A stretch of 64,000 nucleotides of DNA. Origin: Mayamaea pseudoterrestris (taxonomy: Eukaryota > Bacillariophyta > Bacillariophyceae > Sellaphorales > Sellaphoraceae). The notes beneath the pieces are model-generated. The model was not told where the DNA came from and did not search any database. It saw only the letters and a program-made list of their open reading frames with translations. The stretch is taken from positions 186,001-250,000 of the forward strand of contig BROI01000027.1 of the NCBI GenBank assembly GCA_027923505.1, given 5' to 3'. The position numbers were made by a program, and so were the translations under genes. Each line of letters opens with the position of its first letter. The first letter of the stretch is position 1. Positions 32,667 to 41,140 of this stretch are shown here, in pieces.

Positions 32667-34061
32667 TTAATCATGATGCTGTGGAAGCAGCTCGCGCTTG
32701 TGGACAGTCATGTACTCGTCGAGCAAGTTCCAAAAGTTGGCGTGAGTCTTTTGGTCCATGCCGCGCTTGTCGCGGCTCAGTTGAGCCTGCGTCGCGGACC
32801 ATCCCATGACATCTGGTGGAATCTTGCTCCCCTCCATGCCTATATAGTAGCCAAACGTGCGGCTGAACAATTGGACGGGGTCATTGTAGGGTGCTGGCCA
32901 GTCCTGAAACTGCCACTTTTGGCCGAGCACAACCACTGCAACAATCCTTTCCCACTCCTTCAAGTCATGTCCAAGCTTTTTCGGATTATCAATTATCTCA
33001 TACTCCAAAAGACCAGCGTTGGGAACATTGCGCGAAAACAGGGCTTGCGTGTTTCCGCGGTTCAAATCTTGCTTGATCATCACGTCGCGAGGAACAAAAT
33101 TGCCATTGGCAAAGAACTCGTGAGCATTCAACAAGGTGATTGGCGCCGTCATGCCCTTTGGAACGACAATGACTGGTTTCTTGCCAAGCAGATAAAGCTT
33201 TTTCGTTGGCTGCGACGATGAACTTGTCGCGGAGGAACCGTGCTTGGACGATTTACTCTTGGGATGAACAGTCTCCATGAAGAGCTCCATGACGCGCGAC
33301 AAGCTCTTGTTGGGATTCATGGCTTGGAGAATGGAAGCCGAGTTACCAACGGGAACTTCGTTCGCCAAAATGTAGTCCGCCTTTGGCTTGAACTTGGCCA
33401 AGATTTCCGGTGTCACTTCAAACCCATCCGCCGAAAGCGCCTTGGTAATTTCCTCCTGCTGCAATTTGGTATCATCCTGTCGTCGATCCGCGACTTTTGT
33501 AAGATTCGAAAGCAGCTGCTCGTCCGTGACAGTCTTGACTTCCTTTCTCTTCTTCTTGTGCTTGTCGTCCCGACTGCTGCTGCGATGCTTGCTGCTACTT
33601 CGCTTGTGCGATTCCTTGTCCTTGCGGGACGAGCGGGAGCGCTGATCGTCACTGCTGCTGCGGCGCTTTTCCTTTGGCCGCTCCGCTGGCGCAGCTGCAG
33701 CTTCTGCTGGTGCAGTGCTGGAAGCATCTGTCGTGGCTGCAGCTGCAGCTGCTTCGGGAAGGAAATATCCAACCACTGTTGGCTTGTCATGCGCACCCAC
33801 CGGATCAGTCACGTGGTACTTGGTACAGGCTTTTCGATAAACCAATAGACTTTGATTGGGATCAATAATCTGCAAGTAAATGGATGCGAGCGAATACTGG
33901 CATGACTTTTCCGAGAAGTCAATGGTCAAGGGAGTGGCAGCAATCAGTTGCGTTTCACCAAGCATTAGAGTCTGTCCATCTTCGGACAACTGAGCGTCTG
34001 CTAGCTTCTTCTCCGACGCCCATTGAAGCAGAGTCGCTCTAGCAGTTTCTGGGTCGTTCAT
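32667..34061 (-). CDS. CDC73: CDC73/parafibromin, Paf1 complex subunit
   Basis: Component of the Paf1 complex, which travels with RNA polymerase II and promotes histone modification during elongation. Single exon, 464 residues. The N-terminal ~100 residues match the CDC73 N-domain (MNDPETARATLLQWASEKKL). A Ser/Lys/Arg-rich linker (about 130-180) follows. The C-terminal Ras-like domain begins near PVIVVPKGMTAPITLLNAHE and contains IIDNPKKLGHDLKEWERIVA, VVVLGQKWQFQDWP and the DPVQLFSR motif. Length is typical of non-animal homologues. Divergent from the ORF at 34,088 with only 26 bp between start codons. Confidence 0.92.
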   Translation of the reverse strand: MNDPETARATLLQWASEKKLADAQLSEDGQTLMLGETQLIAATPLTIDFSEKSCQYSLASIYLQIIDPNQSLLVYRKACTKYHVTDPVGAHDKPTVVGYFLPEAAAAAATTDASSTAPAEAAAAPAERPKEKRRSSSDDQRSRSSRKDKESHKRSSSKHRSSSRDDKHKKKRKEVKTVTDEQLLSNLTKVADRRQDDTKLQQEEITKALSADGFEVTPEILAKFKPKADYILANEVPVGNSASILQAMNPNKSLSRVMELFMETVHPKSKSSKHGSSATSSSSQPTKKLYLLGKKPVIVVPKGMTAPITLLNAHEFFANGNFVPRDVMIKQDLNRGNTQALFSRNVPNAGLLEYEIIDNPKKLGHDLKEWERIVAVVVLGQKWQFQDWPAPYNDPVQLFSRTFGYYIGMEGSKIPPDVMGWSATQAQLSRDKRGMDQKTHANFWNLLDEYMTVHKRELLPQHHD

Positions 34062-34087
34062 AGTATTACAAGATCTGAGTTTTAATT

Positions 34088-34264
34088 ATGCGAGAGACGG
34101 TCCCATCCCATGGTGAAACGCTCGGTTCCGACGATCGCTTTGACGCACAAAGGTCGCATCGGTACTGGTTCGACGAAAATGTGTCACGCTTTCTCGATTC
34201 GTCGCAAGAGCTCACCTACTACACTACGATTGATCCCGCACCGGCATATCTCGCTCTAGATTAG
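34088..34264 (+). CDS. 58-codon small ORF directly upstream of an ankyrin gene
   Basis: ATG at 34,088 to TAG at 34,262-34,264, in a spacer of only 206 bp between CDC73 and the ankyrin gene. The product is polar and looks protein-like, with RYWFDENVSRFLDSSQELTY in the middle and an end reading AYLALD. The stop lies three bases before the ankyrin ATG (TAGCAAATG). It may be a long upstream ORF controlling the next start, one cistron of a two-gene mRNA, or chance. I see no family match. Confidence 0.35.
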   Translation: MRETVPSHGETLGSDDRFDAQRSHRYWFDENVSRFLDSSQELTYYTTIDPAPAYLALD

Positions 34265-34267
34265 CAA

Positions 34268-35482
34268 ATGACAACTAATGATATCGAAGAACCCGATCTC
34301 ATCAAGCTGATCAAAGCCCCAAAGCCATCATGGTCGCTCATTTTAAAGCGCGTCCGCGAGCACCCATCCGAGGCTCGATACATTGACCCAGTCACTGGAC
34401 AAACGGTGTTGCACTGGGCGATTGAGCGACGAAGTACATCCCAGAGCCGACTACAAGTCATCATGTCCATGCTAGCCTGGTATCCAGGAGCAACCATGGT
34501 GCGATGCAAGCTAAAGGGATACACGCCGCTTGACAAGGTCTGTGTGTCGAGAACGGAGAACGAATTTATACTTGAAAGTGACGCCAAGGTTGCAGAGCTA
34601 TTGATAAAGTCCAGCACTGTGAAGGAGTTACTTGTCAATTCGCGCAATAATTTGGAGCGACTCTCGCCTCTCTCGCTTCACGTGAAAGCCATGTCGTTGT
34701 TACAGGCGAGAATCAAGCACCAAGTGCCATCAAATGCAGAGCACGGCGAAAAGAAGCAACATTTGCATCGAGCCTCCAAAGTTGTTCTTGGCGCAATCGC
34801 GCCACATTGCTCGCTGGAAACCTTGTCGGAAGCGCTCGAAACCTTGTATCTTTGCAACTCGCTTGTCATTATGGACATGATTAGCCAGGAGGAAAGCAGG
34901 AGTCGACGCAGCAGCAATAACGGCGGCTTTGACTTTGGCAAGCAGTCGCGAAAAAGGTCGGCGAAAGGTCATTGGATTTGGGAGTGGCTGCTTGACATGC
35001 TAGCGGTCTTGCATACGCGAAGCGCTCCCCACCGACAGGCACCCTTTCACGCGCTCCACTTGCTTAGTAAAATACCAAACTGTCCACCTCCGTTTCTACA
35101 ACTGGCCATGAGAGCCTATCCATATGATGTCAAAACGCCGGATCCGACGTCGGGTAATTTGCCGCTGCACAATGTTGCGGAATGGACCTCGCAGCATGGT
35201 GCTGATTCAAACGTGCGCAAGTACATGTGCATCGAGTCGCTCAGTGCGGCTCACGAAACAGGACTCGCAGAGCCAAACGTTGCTGGCAAAACGCCGGTGC
35301 AGTTGGACAATGAGGCTGGAACGAATCTGTTGGACATGGGAGTTTCGGGGCATGATCAAAGTAGCGGCAGCCGTGACGATGATGGTGGGGATGAAGTCGA
35401 CGACGAGTTTGATGACGACGAAGAAGGAGAAAGTTTAGTCAACGCTGATGATGAGAGTTATGATGAAGACGGATCGAGATGA
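34268..35482 (+). CDS. Ankyrin-repeat-like protein with an acidic tail
   Basis: A single-exon protein of 404 residues in the same style as the proteins at 28,880 and 41,141. Ankyrin-like segments include GQTVLHWAIERRSTSQSRLQ, KGYTPLDKVCVSRTE and SGNLPLHNVAEWTSQHG. The last ~50 residues are almost all Asp, Glu, Ser and Gly (from GHDQSSGSRDDDGGDEVD on), which suggests a histone- or basic-protein-binding tail or a nuclear role, but that is inference. A basic patch (SRSRRSSN and KQSRKRSAKGH) near residue 220 could be a nuclear localisation signal. Confidence 0.68.
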   Translation: MTTNDIEEPDLIKLIKAPKPSWSLILKRVREHPSEARYIDPVTGQTVLHWAIERRSTSQSRLQVIMSMLAWYPGATMVRCKLKGYTPLDKVCVSRTENEFILESDAKVAELLIKSSTVKELLVNSRNNLERLSPLSLHVKAMSLLQARIKHQVPSNAEHGEKKQHLHRASKVVLGAIAPHCSLETLSEALETLYLCNSLVIMDMISQEESRSRRSSNNGGFDFGKQSRKRSAKGHWIWEWLLDMLAVLHTRSAPHRQAPFHALHLLSKIPNCPPPFLQLAMRAYPYDVKTPDPTSGNLPLHNVAEWTSQHGADSNVRKYMCIESLSAAHETGLAEPNVAGKTPVQLDNEAGTNLLDMGVSGHDQSSGSRDDDGGDEVDDEFDDDEEGESLVNADDESYDEDGSR

Positions 35483-35873
35483 TGAAGACATTAAATCACA
35501 TACAATTGATGGCGGACACGGACTGACGGTAGGTGGTTTGCTTGGCCACGACGATGAATGGTGTATAGTAAAGCGCCGAGCGGAAATATGCATATCTCTT
35601 CAGCTTTGACCACCGACTTTGAGGACGGATCAAGACGATGAAGACATACGATATATGCAATTGGCGGCCGACGCGGACTTACTCTAGGATGTTTTGTATT
35701 CGCGACGGGCGATGTACGGTCTTTTAAAGGCCCGGCACAGGCATCTGCAAACACGAACTTGTTTAAACAATAATCTACAGGTGCACTCAACGCTACATTG
35801 GTTGCATATATCAATCAGTCGAGCAGCACATTAAAAAGTTGTCCATTGTCTTAAAACCTGTCAAAATGTAACG
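35483..35873. other. Intergenic with a decayed copy of the ankyrin 3' end
   Basis: GACGGATCAAGACGATGAAGAC at 35,625 and the following ~50 bp resemble 35,469-35,530, the last codons and 3' flank of the ankyrin gene, about 156 bp away. Substitutions show the duplication is not recent. No gene is seen in the rest of the interval. Confidence 0.55.
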
Positions 35874-36791
35874 TTACATACCCGAAACATACACCAAACT
35901 CTTCTGAACTTCTTCCATGTACCGCTCCAAGCCGTCAACAATGTCTTGATCCGCTTTCTTTCGCTCGTCCTGCTCGACCTTGATCTCATGCTCGAGCTCT
36001 TTTAGTTCTTGCTGAATGCGCTGGTCGAGCGTTCGCTCCGACTCGGTGCGATTTGACTGGTCGGCAACTGACTGCTCCGTCAATTTTTGAATCGCGTCAA
36101 ACCGCTCCTGTCGTTCCTTCTGCCAAAGCTCCTTATAGTCGCTGCCCAGTCGCGCAATTTGCTGATTGAGCGCCTCCTCTCGCTCTAGCCGCGTCTGACG
36201 CTCATTCTGCGTCTGCTGCTTCAATTCATTCACTTGATCCTGCAAGTACGATGCCGCTCGCGCCGACTCGTGCTGGACCGACTGCAAGTCCGCCTGCCAC
36301 CGCGTTTCCAGCAAGGCCAGCCGCTCCTCCACCAAGTTTAGTCGCTCCTCTGTCGCAGCACGATCATGATCCATTTGTTCCTGAAGACGCTCCTCGACGC
36401 GTCGAATTTCCTCCTGCGCCTTGAGTTGAAACTCTTTGAGTGCTTCGACTCGTCGCTTGACTTCGGCCGAAAGGGCCGCCTCGAGGCGCTTGGTCTGCAC
36501 CTTGATGGAGGCAATGGCAGCGTCCTCCTTATCGCGGCGCTGACGAGTCTTTTGTTTGACTGTTTCCGTGAATGAGGCAGCGTCATCCAAGACAATGAGC
36601 ATGGATGGTGTTTGTGGATATTGCGGTACTAGTTGTTGTTGTTGCTGATTGGTTGTGGATGCTGCTGCGGCTGCGGCTGTCGGTGACGCGTCGCCGAGAG
36701 TCGAGACCGGAGACGCGAATTGATGGGCATCGCGATACGGAGTATGGTATGGCGTGTCTGGGTCTTCATTCTTGCTCTCAGGAGACGACAT
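35874..36791 (-). CDS. SF-assemblin family protein
   Basis: Structural coiled-coil protein of the striated fibre (system I fibre) type found at flagellar roots and in related cytoskeletal fibres. The start is taken as the ATG at 36,791 (context ACCATG), giving 305 residues; two ATGs further 5' are less favourable. The first ~75 residues are low-complexity (Ala, Gln, Pro). The rest is almost pure heptad coiled coil, with the family-like segment RLEAALSAEVKRRVEALKEF and repeated ERQTRLEREEAL / KERQERFDAI patterns at about 29-residue spacing. A generic coiled-coil protein is the alternative. Confidence 0.72.
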   Translation of the reverse strand: MSSPESKNEDPDTPYHTPYRDAHQFASPVSTLGDASPTAAAAAASTTNQQQQQLVPQYPQTPSMLIVLDDAASFTETVKQKTRQRRDKEDAAIASIKVQTKRLEAALSAEVKRRVEALKEFQLKAQEEIRRVEERLQEQMDHDRAATEERLNLVEERLALLETRWQADLQSVQHESARAASYLQDQVNELKQQTQNERQTRLEREEALNQQIARLGSDYKELWQKERQERFDAIQKLTEQSVADQSNRTESERTLDQRIQQELKELEHEIKVEQDERKKADQDIVDGLERYMEEVQKSLVYVSGM

Positions 36792-37126
36792 GGTCCATGT
36801 ACTTTGCCTAATATGAAAGGTAATTTCCATGGCGAGGACGCAGCATAGCGAATGTCGCCGAGCATTATAGTCGCACCGGTACAACAAGTACCGTTACGAT
36901 ATCATTAGGGATCGCGCACGACGATTGCACCTCAACAACCTCAACATGATGTTGTTACCGGTACATGTTACATCCCATCCAAGGCCTGCTCTACCAATAC
37001 TTCGCAAAAGAATAGTACAGTTATGCAACGGAGCGTCGACGCTGCGCTCGCATTGCCGCGCAACTGGAAAATCAACTTGATGTTGCTAGCTCAAACAAAT
37101 GATGACTCTTCGGTAGGTTATATATC
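36792..37126. promoter_or_regulatory. SF-assemblin upstream region with ACCGGTA motifs
   Basis: A 335-bp interval between the SF-assemblin start and the 3' end of the U-box gene. It contains CACCGGTACAAC near 36,875 and CATGATGTTGTTACCGGTAC near 36,946. The same two elements occur upstream of RagC. No gene is seen. Confidence 0.35.
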
Positions 37127-37702
37127 TTAAATATTACTATTAGGCCGCAAGTATGACAGTATCCTTCGCCGATGGTTGTCCAAAATGGTTTGCGCTGTAC
37201 GTCTGTTTGCACTTGCATTCAACCTTTGCTGCTGCCTCTCTCGTTGAGTATCATCACCAACCGCAACTACGGCTCGTGCATGTCTTCGCTGCCGCCGCCT
37301 CCTTTCAATTCGACGAGACATTTCCAAGGCTTCCGCTCCTGTTTCACTGTCAGAACTTTCAGTTCGTTCCGTGTCATCTTGATCACTTTTATGCGGCAAG
37401 TCAAAGTACCCAACAATGAGCGGTTCGACATCCGGCCCCAAGACTGTGACATCCTCCTGATTCTCAATCTGCCATTGTCGAATTGCAGCGCGTAGCGTTG
37501 GATGGGTAATGAGATCCGAAAGATGCATGGTGCGCCGCGTCAAGGGACAAGTGTTGGAGTGGGCAGCGAGCCATTCGACAATGGCGGACCGTTCGTAGCT
37601 GTGGCCGTACTTTGAGAGGACGGGGTCCTGCATGATCTCGTTTGTAATGGGACAGACAAAGTCTTCTGGTGCCTCCTGCGATTGATTGCTGCTCTCGTTC
37701 AT
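37127..37702 (-). CDS. U-box protein, probable E3 ubiquitin ligase
   Basis: Single exon, 191 residues. The U-box spans about residues 14-85 and begins DFVCPITNEIMQDPVLSKYG; it continues with HSYERSAIVEWL and NTCPLTRRTM, the zinc-free RING-like fold that recruits ubiquitin-loaded E2 enzymes. The remaining C-terminal half is Arg/Gln-rich (RRIERRRRQRRHARA) and otherwise featureless, with no ARM or TPR partner domain. Being a short stand-alone U-box protein, its substrate cannot be predicted. Confidence 0.85.
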   Translation of the reverse strand: MNESSNQSQEAPEDFVCPITNEIMQDPVLSKYGHSYERSAIVEWLAAHSNTCPLTRRTMHLSDLITHPTLRAAIRQWQIENQEDVTVLGPDVEPLIVGYFDLPHKSDQDDTERTESSDSETGAEALEMSRRIERRRRQRRHARAVVAVGDDTQRERQQQRLNASANRRTAQTILDNHRRRILSYLRPNSNI

Positions 37703-38208
37703 GGTGCTGCTTCGTTTCGTTGCTTCTTGTGAAGTTGATCACGCGGCGGCTGACAGTTTGACTTTGCGTTCGGTGAACTCCTTTGACGATTTGCGATCGC
37801 GTCAACGACTCCTTGGCCTTCGTCGGCGCGTTTCAATCCTGCATGGAGGAACCGAAACGGACTTGGCTTGCGCGCGAGTGGGTCAGCCGTTTCAAATGCC
37901 GAGTCGGCCGCTTCATCGCCAAAGCTATGTGGACCTTTGGGGTGGACGATTAGCACAAGTGTGCTGAGTTATTTTGCATTGAAGCGCTTGTCCAGTACTG
38001 TACATAGCATATAGCATGCATACCTCTTACACAAAAGCTACCGTAGTTTTACTTCAGCCAGGCTATGGTTTGCCGACAGCTAAGATTGTTGACATGATGT
38101 GTGCAACATCAAAAGCATATCTTTTTTATACCTAAACTGATAGCTTTCGTTTGTCATAATGACTCCTGCTATGCGTATCGTCCGCCGAATCATCCCGCTT
38201 ACAAGTAG
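37703..38208. other. Intergenic, no supported gene
   Basis: Open frames exist on both strands between 37,699 and 37,967, but the minus one begins at GTG and the plus one, starting at an ATG at 37,701, has no recognisable domain. The remainder to 38,208 is AT-rich. Nothing is called. Confidence 0.45.
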
Positions 38209-39431
38209 TTACCGTTGCATCGGCCGCACTTTCAAGCACAAGAGACCCGTCACAAAGTAGCCTGCCACTGCCAAGCAGATTAGTATGCCGCCTCGACCCA
38301 ACGTGCAACTTGATTCATAGATACCGGCAGCTTGAAGCATGCCAAAGGTTGTGCTCGTTAATTGGCTTGAGCAGAGATTGCTTCGAAAGATTAAAAAGGT
38401 GAGGCCTTGGAAGAGTGAACAACCAACGACGAACAACAGGCCAATCAGTCGCATTCGAGCAACCGACATGCGGCACCCACAAAGTGAAACAACCAAAACA
38501 CAACTCAGCACTGTAGACAAGACGTAGGTTGCCGTTTGAAGACCGATGGCCGCCTTCCACATACTGTCAGAAGCCAGACTGTCTGGATAGTCGACACAAG
38601 ATGACGAAAAGACCACTGCAACGTTTTGCGAGCTCTCGTCGACAACAGTTCCAGCGTAGTCAATGTCTTGCTGCTTCCATAGACCAAGATTCCTGTAGGG
38701 CAAGTCTTCAAGTCCTTGTGACTGCGTACCATTGCTTGTTCCAATGTCGCTAAAGCTGTGATTCGGAGCAATCGCAACGACTCGGCACCAAAGACCACCG
38801 CTTAATGAAAAGATTAGCGACAAAGGTGAGGCCTTGGAAGAGTGAACAACCAACGACGAACAACAGGCCAATCAGTCGCATTCGAGCAACCGACATGCGG
38901 CACCCACAAAGTGAAACAACCAAAACACAACTCAGCACTGTAGACAAGACGTAGGTTGCCGTTTGAAGACCGATGGCCGCCTTCCACATACTGTCAGAAG
39001 CCAGACTGTCTGGATAGTCGACACAAGATGACGAAAAGACCACTGCAACGTTTTGCGAGCTCTCGTCGACAACAGTTCCAGCGTAGTCAATGTCTTGCTG
39101 CTTCCATAGACCAAGATTCCTGTAGGGCAAGTCTTCAAGTCCTTGTGACTGCGTACCATTGCTTGTTCCAATGTCGCTAAAGCTGTGATTCGGAGCAATC
39201 GCAACGACTCGGCACCAAAGACCACCGCTTAATGAAAAGATTAGCGACATGAAGCCTCCTATGGCTGGCAGTAGGGCGGCGCATCTGGTGATTTGAAAGT
39301 AGATTGATGTGATTATTTCAAGTTTGAATGTGATAAACAGAGAGTCGGTCGGAGCGAAAGAGGCGTGCGTCAGAATTCAGAAAGCGGCAAGACGCATTAG
39401 TGGCTCACTTTCAAACTCACTCGTCTTCCAT
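38209..39431 (-). CDS. Four-TM (tetraspan-like) protein disrupted by a 427-bp duplication
   Basis: Exon 1 is only 11 nt (39,431-39,421, MED plus two bases), then a GTGAGT donor, a 136-bp intron ending CACCAG, and exon 2 from 39,284. Without the duplication the frame would be exactly 660 nt, 219 residues: TM1 ALLPAIGGFMSLIFSLSGGL, a loop with Cys, TM2 TYVLSTVLSCVLVVSLCGC, TM3 MRLIGLLFVVGCSLFQGL and TM4 GGILICLAVAGYFVTGLLCL. As assembled, the second copy shifts the frame, so translation would end at 38,750 after about 181 residues, without TM4. The layout is claudin/tetraspan-like; function unknown. Confidence 0.7.
38396..39249. repeat. Exact 427-bp tandem duplication
   Basis: Blocks 38,396-38,822 and 38,823-39,249 appear identical: the translations of both strands match residue for residue (for example frames at 38,505/38,932 and 38,529/38,956). 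AAAGGT occurs at both boundaries (38,395-38,400 and 38,822-38,827), consistent with microhomology. Lack of any visible divergence means either a very recent event or an assembly artefact. Confidence 0.9.
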
Positions 39432-39594
39432 GTTCTACTTTGATTGTCTGTTTCGAATTCAGCGTAATCCCGCCATGGCGTGAGAGACTGTGACGAACAA
39501 ACAAGAGTGTGCCTGGTGCTGATGGCGGGAGGCGCGTTTTGGGCTGCCGCCGCGCCAGAGTGAGTACCGCTGCGATTGTAATGCCGGAAGAAAC

Positions 39595-39745
39595 TGCGAC
39601 TCAGATGACGTCAAGCTTTGGACGCTTGCAAATGACCCCGCACACAATGACCGTGTTAGCTATCCCAAAAAGTATTGCTTTACTTTAAGAGTATGCTCTC
39701 AAAAGAGCCATTGATTACCACTCAATTAGTGCAACATCTAGCCTC
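39595..39745. repeat. Dispersed repeat, copy 2
   Basis: Contains GTGTTAGCTATCCCAAAAAG, GAGTATGCTCTCAAAAGAGC and ACCACTCAATTAGTGCAACA in the same order as 7,815-7,957. Its left part holds the palindromic CRE TGACGTCA (39,606-39,613), which in copy 1 reads GATGTCA. It lies alone, away from any satellite. Confidence 0.6.
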
Positions 39746-40276
39746 TCCTTTGGCCCATATAGACAAGATATGTTGGCATCAACCATTCTGTTGCTGTGAG
39801 GGCCAGTGTCAACATTACTGTCTTTGTTTGGCAGTGTTTGTGCGCGCGAAGCGTGCAAAAATCTTTGCAGGCTTTGTGAAACCATTGATCCTACCACCTC
39901 CCCGCCCCGCGAATGTGTTTGAGTTTCAATGGGTACCGTACCGCTGCGAATGTCACCTACTCCTATTAGTGTCGACCTGATGAGGACGTATTTCTTTTCA
40001 TTTCAGCCTCCCCAAGCATCGAAAGTAACTGCGTAATGTGATATAACCAGTGCGCCTCAAAAGTAAGGCATGAGATACAGGTGGAGCAGGTATATGCTTA
40101 GTGTGTATCACTATAATTGATAACAAATAAAGGGACACCCAAGGAGCTTTTCGTCGTAATGAACCATCCTGCTCGTCGCTTACAGTTGTACAGAGCATGA
40201 AATTTAAACACCGCAGCAACAAATCAATTTTCAAGCTGCGCCCATCAACCTGGCATTAACTATAAGCAGATAATTA
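39746..40276. other. Intergenic, no supported gene
   Basis: No coding region is supported between the dispersed repeat and the next stop codon at 40,277. CCGCTGCGAATGTCACC near 39,940 resembles CCGCTGCGATTGTAATGCC near 39,568, a possible trace of a second partial copy of the flank of the dispersed repeat. Confidence 0.4.
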
Positions 40277-40870
40277 CTACTCATACCAGATAGTGGTCTT
40301 GCCATCAGTCTCCGTCACTCGCGGCCGTTGTCCAAGAATATCTTGAATTTGGTCGCAAAGATTCTTTCGAAATCCAGCGCAGTCTTTTGAGCTGCTGGAG
40401 TATTGAGTACTATTCAAAGAATAGTTTGTGATGTAGAAGCCACAATTTTTGCGAAACAAAATCAAGATTCTCTTAATTAGTTGATCGGATTGCCCACTGC
40501 TGTAGTGGTCCCCATTGACGTAATATGTGAATCGATGAGCCGTTAAATACTGGTCACTCGTCGTCAAGGCACTAGTTATTTGCTGAAATCGCGCCTGATC
40601 CTTCATTGCCGCTGTCTGGAGCTTGATGGCTTCAGTTTGTGCGTCGATGGATGTTTTGACAGCGCTCACTGCATCCTTCAAGTCACAAAGGTGTTGGTTT
40701 GTTGTGTTTAACTTATTCTCCATCGACTCTTTTACCAATTTTGACCCTTCAGACACATCTTTGATCGACGCAGCGATTTCCCTGCTAAGCGCTAGACTGT
40801 TAGACTCAGTTACGCTTACAGCCGCTTGAATAAGAGCTTCGGCTGCAGCCGTGAGTTTGTTCGGCTCCAT
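40277..40870 (-). CDS. Unidentified coiled-coil protein
   Basis: The frame is open from 41,023, but the likeliest start is the ATG at 40,870 (MEPNKLTAAAEALIQAAVSV), giving 197 residues. Residues ~1-110 form amphipathic helices with heptads (KLVKESMENKLNTTNQHLCD and KTSIDAQTEAIKLQTAAMKD). The C-terminal ~85 residues look globular, with RFTYYVNGDHYSSG and NCGFYITNYSLNS, perhaps beta-rich. No family is recognised. Confidence 0.5.
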   Translation of the reverse strand: MEPNKLTAAAEALIQAAVSVTESNSLALSREIAASIKDVSEGSKLVKESMENKLNTTNQHLCDLKDAVSAVKTSIDAQTEAIKLQTAAMKDQARFQQITSALTTSDQYLTAHRFTYYVNGDHYSSGQSDQLIKRILILFRKNCGFYITNYSLNSTQYSSSSKDCAGFRKNLCDQIQDILGQRPRVTETDGKTTIWYE

Positions 40871-41140
40871 CGCTGTCGGTGCTTCAAACGAAGCGATGTT
40901 ATATGATTTTGGACGGAGTGTTCGACTCGTATAACTCGTACGCCACCGACCGCATGATTCAGGTACTTGGGTTTTCGTGTAAATACTGACGTCGCACTGA
41001 CCATGGGCATCCGGGAGTGTCAACCTATCATACCAAAGAATAGTATGGCATTGTAAAAGTACTGTACAAGATACACCAACACACGAATGTTGATTGCCAG
41101 AAACCGGGTTGATGTTGAAAGATATACCTAGCGGTAGGTG

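Noticed and set aside
37699-37956. 85-codon minus ORF whose stop overlaps the U-box start
   Set aside because: It begins with GTG, has no ATG, and shows no recognisable domain; an overlapping plus-strand frame is equally open.
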